The notes beneath the pieces were generated by a model, which saw only the letters and a list, made by a program, of their open reading frames with translations, searched no databases and was not told where the DNA came from. The position numbers and the translations under genes were made by a program. From positions 1-64,000 of the forward strand of contig LBST01000003.1 in NCBI GenBank assembly GCA_000991135.1: a stretch of DNA of 64,000 bases, given 5' to 3'. Shown here piece by piece: positions 58,763 to 64,000 of the stretch. Within the stretch, counting starts at the first letter, position 1, and each line of letters opens with the position of its first letter. This DNA comes from Candidatus Roizmanbacteria bacterium GW2011_GWC1_37_12 (GTDB lineage Bacteria; Patescibacteriota; Microgenomatia; UBA1406; GWC2-37-13).

Positions 58763-59557
58763 ATGGATCCTTTTATTATTAAAGTATTTCTTTCTTTAAT
58801 TACTGGAATAATTTTTGTTGCTATTTCAACTTATTTAGCTGAAAGAGTAAGTGGAAAACTTGGTGGAATAATTGTAGGTCTACCCTCAACAGCTGTTATT
58901 AGTATTTTATTTGTCGGTTTGACGCAAGGAATATCTGCTGCAAAAACGGCAGCGGCAATAGTTCCGTACAGTAGTGGTTTATATTGTTTCTTTTTTATTG
59001 TTTACCTACTAACAACTAAAAAGGATTTTAGAACTGGTTTTACTTTTTCCTTACTCGTTTGGTTATTTTTTGCTTTTTTTGCATTTTTTATTTCACCTAA
59101 AAATTTATTTAATTCAGTTATTATTGGATTTACTCTAATTACATTAACTATTTATTGGGCAGTAAAAAATATACATATAAATCACAGTCTTATACCAAAA
59201 AAAATTATTAGTAGCCCTATTTGGTTAAAAGCACTTTTAACTGGAACAGTAATTGCCTCAATTGTAATAATTAGTAAATTAGCAGGTCCAAAGTGGGGAG
59301 GAATTTTTGCAACATTTCCAGCATTAACAATATCAACCATTTTAATTACAGTTAAATCGGGCGGAACAGAATTTACAAGATTAATTGCAAAAAATGTATT
59401 AATTAGCACCACAACAACTATTAGTCTTTTTGCTATTTTTAGTTATTATCTTTTTCCGTTAGTTGGACTAATCTTTGGAAGCATTTTGGCTTATATAGGA
59501 CTTTTAGTAGTAAGTGTTCCTTTATATCTACTTATTTTTAATAAATTAAAAGAATAA
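58763..59557 (+). CDS. multi-pass membrane protein with internal duplication
   Basis: 264 residues, about eight helices. GKLGGIIVGLPSTAVISILF in the first half and PKWGGIFATFPALTISTILI in the second are clearly related, so the protein is two similar halves, as in many transporters. DUF3147-like proteins have this GG-FPA pattern, but I am not certain of the family. It lies between two copies of a 24-base direct repeat, which suggests acquisition or duplication as a unit. Confidence 0.7.
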   Translation: MDPFIIKVFLSLITGIIFVAISTYLAERVSGKLGGIIVGLPSTAVISILFVGLTQGISAAKTAAAIVPYSSGLYCFFFIVYLLTTKKDFRTGFTFSLLVWLFFAFFAFFISPKNLFNSVIIGFTLITLTIYWAVKNIHINHSLIPKKIISSPIWLKALLTGTVIASIVIISKLAGPKWGGIFATFPALTISTILITVKSGGTEFTRLIAKNVLISTTTTISLFAIFSYYLFPLVGLIFGSILAYIGLLVVSVPLYLLIFNKLKE

Positions 59558-59589
59558 TTAGATTGTTATGATAGCCTAAAACTATATGT

Positions 59590-59613
59590 CCAGACTGGTG
59601 AAGAATGTTAGAA
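59590..59613. repeat. direct repeat (empty copy)
   Basis: CCAGACT followed without interruption by GGTGAAGAATGTTAGAA. It matches the interrupted copy at 58684-58739. Confidence 0.75.
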
Positions 59614-59637
59614 TTTTTTACTCACGAATTTAATAAA

Positions 59638-60393
59638 TCAAATTAGTTTAAGAATAAAATTTTCAACTTTCTCTTCCCATTCACCCGGTTGCATTTTGTC
59701 TCCAAACCGATGACCACCTCCAGAAACTAACACTAATTCAATATTTGAGTTTTTTGATTTTGCTTCATAGGCTTGACTGATAGGAACCGTCATATCGTCG
59801 GAACCATGAAACCATAAAATAGGTATTTTGAGATTAGGAATTACTTTTATTGCATTCAAATTCACTAGATCTTCATAGAAGTCATAATTCATATGAACAC
59901 CCCAAACATTTGTAACTCCATTTGTTTTCCAATTTTTCAATTCGTTTTGATCTATAGTTGATTCAACGCATATATGAGCTTTTACTGCTGCACAATTGAG
60001 AATAAGTCCTTTTATATTTGGAGAATATATTGCCGAGTTTAAAGTGATTAATCCTCCAAGGCTTGAGCCAATAAGTATTATTGATGACTTATATTTTTTA
60101 TTTACATAGTCAATAACTGTCTCAACATCTTTTACACGATTACTATACCGGAGTTCACTTATCGGTTGGTCTTTTTGAGTTCCGTTATTAGAGAGGTCAA
60201 TCGATATATAGTTGATGTTATTTTTTGAAGCAAACTCAATAAGTTTCTTATTATCTTCAGCTACTTTTTCTTTTGTTCCAATATATCCTCCATGTGACTC
60301 AATAAGAGTAAATCTTGGTTTAAGAGAAGTTTCAAAAACTATTATGGATATTTTCTTTCCAGATTTACTAATGAAATCTTCTGAATATTGCAT
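59638..60393 (-). CDS. alpha/beta hydrolase
   Basis: 251 residues. Nucleophile elbow GSSLGGL (about residues 110-116), acid in HGSDDMTVP (about 196) and histidine in SGGGHRFG (about 226) make a complete catalytic triad of a serine hydrolase, similar to dienelactone hydrolases and acyl-peptide-type esterases. TATACT on the minus strand lies 6 bases before the ATG. Confidence 0.82.
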   Translation of the reverse strand: MQYSEDFISKSGKKISIIVFETSLKPRFTLIESHGGYIGTKEKVAEDNKKLIEFASKNNINYISIDLSNNGTQKDQPISELRYSNRVKDVETVIDYVNKKYKSSIILIGSSLGGLITLNSAIYSPNIKGLILNCAAVKAHICVESTIDQNELKNWKTNGVTNVWGVHMNYDFYEDLVNLNAIKVIPNLKIPILWFHGSDDMTVPISQAYEAKSKNSNIELVLVSGGGHRFGDKMQPGEWEEKVENFILKLI

Positions 60394-60434
60394 ATAAAAA
60401 GTATATCAAAAGCGGTAAACTGGAATTAGAAGGC

Positions 60435-60707
60435 TTAAATGCTGGAGTGTTTTAAAAAATATTCTTTTAGCATTGTTTTTAACGTTGTTTTTCCCCGATT
60501 ACATTTAAGATATTCTTCCCGTCGTTTGGCGTCCTTTTCATTTCGATAAGCTTCGTAGTGGATAATTTCAAAAGGTGCATAATGTTTTGTTGAAATATTT
60601 AATTTTGAATTATGTTCTTTAAATCGACGTTTGAGATTGTCAGTAAATCCAATGTAAATAAAATCAGAATTTAAACTTCGGAGAACATAAACGTAGTAGA
60701 AGATCAT
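60435..60707 (-). CDS. GIY-YIG nuclease-domain protein
   Basis: A single GIY-YIG domain in 90 residues (YYVYVLRSLNSDFIYIGFTD, NLKRRFKEHNSK, then KRREEYLKC). The family (UPF0213/YhbQ-like) is common in CPR genomes and its small members nick DNA. The first motif reads YVY-YIG and the arginine and glutamate ligands are present. Confidence 0.85.
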   Translation of the reverse strand: MIFYYVYVLRSLNSDFIYIGFTDNLKRRFKEHNSKLNISTKHYAPFEIIHYEAYRNEKDAKRREEYLKCNRGKTTLKTMLKEYFLKHSSI

Positions 60708-60728
60708 AAAATGATTATATATCTTTTT

Positions 60729-60754
60729 GGGGAGGTAGCATTCGCCACCTCCCT
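60729..60754. repeat. palindrome GGAGGTAGC-ATTC-GCCACCTCC
   Basis: A stem of about 10 bp with one mismatch and loop ATTC, downstream of tRNA-Tyr. The ATTC/GAAT loop is shared with the palindromes at 16153 and 60813. Confidence 0.6.
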
Positions 60755-60812
60755 GCGGCTCTCTTCGTAGATAATAATGTTAGGATTGTTATCCTACATT
60801 GTTTGGCGCGGA

Positions 60813-60836
60813 ACCAGGCGCCGAATGGTGCCTGGT
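60813..60836. repeat. palindrome ACCAGGCGCC-GAAT-GGTGCCTGGT abutting tRNA-Tyr
   Basis: A 10-bp stem with loop GAAT. Its outer ACCA/TGGT arm overlaps the encoded CCA end of tRNA-Tyr (60833-60836), so the tRNA acceptor end is part of the palindrome. Confidence 0.75.
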
Positions 60837-60918
60837 CCAGAGGGGAGGATTCGAACCTCCGTAGCCTTACGGCGCGAGATTTACAGTCTCGTGCAATTGT
60901 CCGCTCTGCCACCTCTGG
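60833..60918 (-). tRNA. tRNA-Tyr (anticodon GTA), CCA encoded
   Basis: Acceptor stem CCAGAGG/CCTCTGG with discriminator A and encoded CCA. Anticodon stem CGAGA/TCTCG around CTGTAAA, anticodon GTA. Long type II variable arm (GCCGTAAGGCTACG) as expected for bacterial tRNA-Tyr, and T loop TTCGAAT. Confidence 0.93.
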
Positions 60919-60922
60919 TAAA

Positions 60923-61294
60923 TTAAACTAGATATTTTTGATATTTTTTATCATCAATAGTTATTTCATTTCGAATAGTAATTTCATTCCATTTTATTAA
61001 ATAACTTCGATTATCTTCTGTAAAGATAAAAAGAAAATCAAAATCATTTTTTTTGTATTTTTTTACATAATTAAAACTTCTATTCCCACCAGCAATTCTT
61101 AAACCAGCTTTATAATCTCCTCTAGAACTTTTTCCAGCAAATTTTACTTGAACTTTATAAAGTCTCTTGCCATTATCAAACACTAAATCATATGGATTTC
61201 TATCGCCTACAGGTAATAACACTTCGTACCCTAATTTATATAATTTAGCAATGCATTGAGCTACGGCAATCGATCCTTTTTGTTTACTATTCAT
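60923..61294 (-). CDS. PD-(D/E)XK endonuclease-like protein
   Basis: 123 residues. GSIAVAQCIAKLYKLGYEVL, then NPYDLVFDNG and YKVQVKFA give the E/D-x-QVK core of the PF11645-type PD-(D/E)XK family, once described as intron-associated nucleases. The final part is strand-rich (FDFLFIFTEDNRSYLIKW). It lies 4 bases upstream of the tRNA-Tyr 5' end, on the same strand, a typical site for integrated genes. Confidence 0.75.
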   Translation of the reverse strand: MNSKQKGSIAVAQCIAKLYKLGYEVLLPVGDRNPYDLVFDNGKRLYKVQVKFAGKSSRGDYKAGLRIAGGNRSFNYVKKYKKNDFDFLFIFTEDNRSYLIKWNEITIRNEITIDDKKYQKYLV

Positions 61295-61405
61295 TAGTAA
61301 CAGTGTATAAGACTGTTATTATTTTGTCAATGTGCTTCTTCTTCAATGTGTTTGGTAACATATAAATTATATCACGACTTTGATATAATTTTTTTGTGAA
61401 AATAT

Positions 61406-62097
61406 TTGATAAATCTCTCCAAAAAGGCTCAAACAGAGGTAATAAATGAAATAGAAAAACAAGCCAGTGCAAATATAATGCAGTTTAGCACTGTTTTGCC
61501 GGTTGAGAACTATGCTAACGATCCGAGGATCGCTTTGACAAGTGTTCATTTTCCCAAAAATTTTTTTAAAGAGGCGATTTTTGACAAAATATTAAAACCG
61601 CTAAAACAGATATCACCAGACCATTATTATTATCCGTCGGATTCGCTTCATCTGACAATTAAAAATATTCGCTTAATAAACGATCCGCCGACTTTCAATG
61701 AAGAAGACGTCATAAGGTAAAAAAAGTATTTGAAAAGTCGATGTCAAAATATAAAAAGTTTAAAGTTTATTTTTACAAACTGCTTTTGTTTCCGGCAAAT
61801 TTGTCTTTAATTGGTACGACTGATCCGGAACTGGATTTTATCCATTTAGATCTAGATGAAAAATTAAAATCAATAGGAGTTCCTGATGATAAAAAATATT
61901 TTAACCCAAGGTTTTTCTTTGCCAACATGACTCTTGTCAGGTTTACCGGGTCTCTGACAAAACAATATTTGGATAAAATTCAAGGGATTTCTGAAAGCTT
62001 GGAACTTGATCCATATGAAGTTGATTCTGTGACTCTTTTGACCTGCAATGCCGTATTGGAAAAGAGGCAGATCGTCGGCTCTTGGAATCTAAAATAA
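61406..62097 (+). pseudogene. 2H-phosphoesterase-like gene split by a frameshift
   Basis: The first ORF (61406-61720) holds the first motif (DSLHLTIKNI) and ends EEDVIR. The second ORF (61741-62097) continues in another frame with FFANMTLVRF, where the second histidine motif is expected but reads NMT. Reading through the boundary one base over gives VKKVFEKSMSKYKKFKVY, a natural helix, so one base has been lost near 61716. The first ORF also lacks a good start (TTG only). Either a real pseudogene or a sequencing error. Confidence 0.6.
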
Positions 62098-62190
62098 AAT
62101 TTTGTTGGTCATTTTCCACGAGTCTGGAAGTTGAACTCAAATGCTTATTCTACTACAATTAAAGTATTAGTTATGCTATGATTTTCAGAT

Positions 62191-62628
62191 ATGAGAAATT
62201 TAATAATTGTTGGTGGTTTTATTATACTCGTTGGAGCATCATTATTTGTTATCTTTGGCAACAACCAACAAAAATCAATGACAAAGATAAAGCCGACTGT
62301 CCAGCAAAATGGTTCACAAATCGTCAGTCGTTATATTCCTTACTCAAAAGATCTATTTGAAAAAAATTTGGGTAAAAAGCGAGTTTATTTCTTTCATGCA
62401 AAATGGTGCCCTACCTGTAAAGCGGCAGATGCAGAATTTACCCAAAATGGCAATAAAATCCCCGATGATGTCGTCTTGTACAAAACAGATTATGATAACG
62501 AAAAAGAGTTAAAAACGAAATACGGCATTACTTATCAACATACATTCGTATTAGTGGACGAAAATGGCAATGAAATTAGAAAGTGGAACGGCGGAGACAT
62601 TGCAGAGTTGGAAGAAAATACCCAATGA
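62191..62628 (+). CDS. membrane-anchored thioredoxin-like protein
   Basis: 145 residues: an N-terminal membrane helix (LIIVGGFIILVGASLFVIFG), then a thioredoxin fold with active site FFHAKWCPTCKAADAEF (CPTC, about residues 73-76) and cis-proline region QHTFVLVDENG (here with a His-Thr, not a Pro). TGC-TATGAT (62177-62182) lies 8 bases before the ATG. Overlaps the DipZ-like gene by 4 bases; the two likely pass electrons across the membrane. Confidence 0.82.
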   Translation: MRNLIIVGGFIILVGASLFVIFGNNQQKSMTKIKPTVQQNGSQIVSRYIPYSKDLFEKNLGKKRVYFFHAKWCPTCKAADAEFTQNGNKIPDDVVLYKTDYDNEKELKTKYGITYQHTFVLVDENGNEIRKWNGGDIAELEENTQ

Positions 62629-64000
62629 TACTTTTAATATTTTTTTCGTTTTTAGGCGGAATCGTCACCATTCTTTCGCCATGCATTTTGCCGATACTTC
62701 CGGTTGTTTTGTCAGGGGCAGTAGGAGAAGGAAAAAGAAAACCGTTTGGAATTATTCTTGGTTTTGTTTTTAGTTTTACTTTTTTTACTCTTTTTCTCTC
62801 ATTGATAATCAAAATTACGGGAATATCTGCAGACATTTTGAGGAATATCTCTGTCTTCGTTCTTTTTGGATTTGGTTTGAGTTTATTGATTCCAAAACTT
62901 CAAGATCTGGTGGAAAAAATCTTTTCCAGACTGTCTGGTAAGGCAGCGGTTAAAGTTAAAGGGGGAGGGTTTTTTGGCGGCATACTAATAGGATTAAGCT
63001 TAGGATTGGTCTGGACTCCATGCGTTGGACCGATTCTGGCGTCGATCATAACTCTGGCGGCAGCCAATACGATCACTAGTTCAACCATACTCATAACCTT
63101 AGCCTATTCAATAGGAACAGCGATACCGATGTTGGCGATTATGATTGGAGGAAGGGGTTTGATTAACAAGATGCCTTGGCTTTTGTCAAATACGTCAAGG
63201 ATTCAGAAACTGTTTGGTTTGCTGATGGTTATCACGGCTTTTGCCATTTATTTTAACTTTGACCGAAAATTCCAGGCCTATATCTTGGATAAATTCCCAA
63301 ATTACGGCGTAGGTTTAACAAAATTTGAAGATAATCAAGAAGTTAAAAATGATCTCAAAAAACTGTCTGAAAAAAAAGAAGACTCAATTAACGATTTAAG
63401 AACGACGTTCTATCCAGCTTCGCCTGAGTTAATTCAAGGAGGCGAATGGTTCAATAGCAAACCACTTAAATTATCACAACTTCGGGGTAAGGTTGTTCTT
63501 ATCGATTTTTGGACCTATACTTGCATCAACTGTATTCGAACTCTTCCTTATCTTAAGTCCTGGCATGAAAAGTACAAAGACAAGGATTTAGTAATAATTG
63601 GCGTTCATACTCCGGAATTTGAATTTGAGAAGAATCCTGACAACGTCGCCAAAGCAATCAAAGACTTTGATTTAAAATATCCAATAATTCAAGATAATGA
63701 TTATGCAACTTGGAACGCATACAACAATCGCTATTGGCCTGCAAAATATTTTATCGACAAGAATGGCCGGATCCGATCGACTCATTTTGGCGAAGGCGAC
63801 TATGACGAATCAGAAGCAATAATCCAAGATCTCCTTAAGGAAGCGGGAACTATAAAGTCAGACATGCCCATAGATAATCTAGATTATTCAATTGATGCCA
63901 GGACTCCGGAGACTTATCTTGGCGCTTTGCGCCGGACAGAAAATAGTGATTTAAAATATTTTGGTGATTGGACTGTCGAAGCAGAAAGAGCACTACCGAA
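62625..64000 (+). CDS. DipZ-like protein: CcdA membrane domain fused to thioredoxin (partial)
   Basis: Runs off the window edge, so it is missing from the ORF track. Residues 1-230 are a CcdA/DsbD membrane domain with the paired cysteines in ILSPCILPILPVVLSGAVGE and LGLVWTPCVGPILASIITLA. A thioredoxin-like domain follows (FWTYTCINCIRTLPYLKSWH, active site CINC, about 298-301; then VHTPEFEFEK), and the start of the C-terminal DipZ domain (YLGALRR) is visible. It moves electrons from cytosolic thioredoxin to outside thiols. Confidence 0.88.
   Translation, partial: MILLIFFSFLGGIVTILSPCILPILPVVLSGAVGEGKRKPFGIILGFVFSFTFFTLFLSLIIKITGISADILRNISVFVLFGFGLSLLIPKLQDLVEKIFSRLSGKAAVKVKGGGFFGGILIGLSLGLVWTPCVGPILASIITLAAANTITSSTILITLAYSIGTAIPMLAIMIGGRGLINKMPWLLSNTSRIQKLFGLLMVITAFAIYFNFDRKFQAYILDKFPNYGVGLTKFEDNQEVKNDLKKLSEKKEDSINDLRTTFYPASPELIQGGEWFNSKPLKLSQLRGKVVLIDFWTYTCINCIRTLPYLKSWHEKYKDKDLVIIGVHTPEFEFEKNPDNVAKAIKDFDLKYPIIQDNDYATWNAYNNRYWPAKYFIDKNGRIRSTHFGEGDYDESEAIIQDLLKEAGTIKSDMPIDNLDYSIDARTPETYLGALRRTENSDLKYFGDWTVEAERALP

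Noticed and set aside
58684-59613. Insertion sequence or integrative element around the membrane-protein gene
   Set aside because: There are direct repeats but no transposase, integrase or terminal inverted repeats; only the palindrome insertion is supported.
60715-60912. 65-aa minus-strand ORF over the tRNA-Tyr region
   Set aside because: It reads through the tRNA itself and its flanking palindrome; no protein features.
1-64000. Alternative genetic code (TGA as glycine, as in Gracilibacteria)
   Set aside because: Several clear genes end in TGA at the expected family length, for example argS and the ribB-like gene.

Overview
The window looks like a chromosome segment of a Candidate Phyla Radiation (Patescibacteria) bacterium, most likely from the Microgenomates side. 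This is inferred from low GC, very tight gene packing, compact versions of universal genes (a UvrC with no helix-hairpin-helix tail, an AspRS with no GAD insertion, a short IF-2), and companions often seen in these genomes (DUF4012, DUF3048, DUF4446, DUF5679, RodZ-like and PEGA proteins). TGA ends several genes (argS, ribB), so the standard bacterial code applies and TGA is not read as glycine. Two tRNAs are present (Leu-GAG, Tyr-GUA). I see no rRNA, CRISPR array, transposase or phage cluster, and no gene-free stretch longer than 300 bases.

Layout. 0-2.6 kb: PEGA/SH3 protein, EamA-type transporter and a small-protein/aspartyl-protease pair, all on the minus strand. 2.6-6.3 kb: a consensus promoter, a predicted structured terminated RNA and an operon of mostly unrecognised genes ending in a threonine-synthase-like PLP enzyme. 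6.3-12 kb: argS and radA, then efp beside an EpmA-like EF-P lysine ligase. 12-16.2 kb: the heat-shock operon hrcA-grpE-dnaK-dnaJ under a CIRCE-like operator. 16.3-21.5 kb: two Nudix genes, a hydrolase, a RibB-like gene, endonuclease IV, the CCA-adding enzyme and an MBL hydrolase. 21.6-27 kb: zinc ribbons, secF, secD, DUF3048 and DUF4446. 27-36.4 kb: RNA and envelope genes, then rplY-nusA-infB-DHH and rmuC. 36.4-43.5 kb: recJ, aspS, a D,D-carboxypeptidase, an unknown membrane operon and an aldehyde dehydrogenase. 44-54.3 kb: a minus-strand block with a solute-binding protein, secG, uvrC, a transglutaminase-like protein, uvrA and uvrB. 54.3-57.7 kb: DedA, rsmI, lactate dehydrogenase and an acyltransferase. 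57.8-62.1 kb: an accessory-looking stretch with an AbiEii-like pair, a membrane protein between direct repeats, GIY-YIG and PD-(D/E)XK proteins beside tRNA-Tyr, and a frameshifted 2H phosphoesterase. 62.2-64 kb: a thioredoxin-like protein and a DipZ-like protein cut by the window edge.

The strongest unusual signal is a dense population of small inverted repeats. Several families of short GC-rich palindromes lie inside essential genes in frame (argS, radA, epmA, dnaK, recJ, uvrC, the shared 3' end of cca and an MBL gene). Several families of longer AT-rich hairpins made of short repeated words sit mostly between co-directional genes and sometimes supply protein termini, in one case an apparent signal peptide. 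One palindrome is present in one copy of a direct repeat and absent from the other, which looks like a filled and an empty site. A second theme is promoters whose -10 box lies about 5-10 bases before the start codon, which suggests widespread leaderless transcription.
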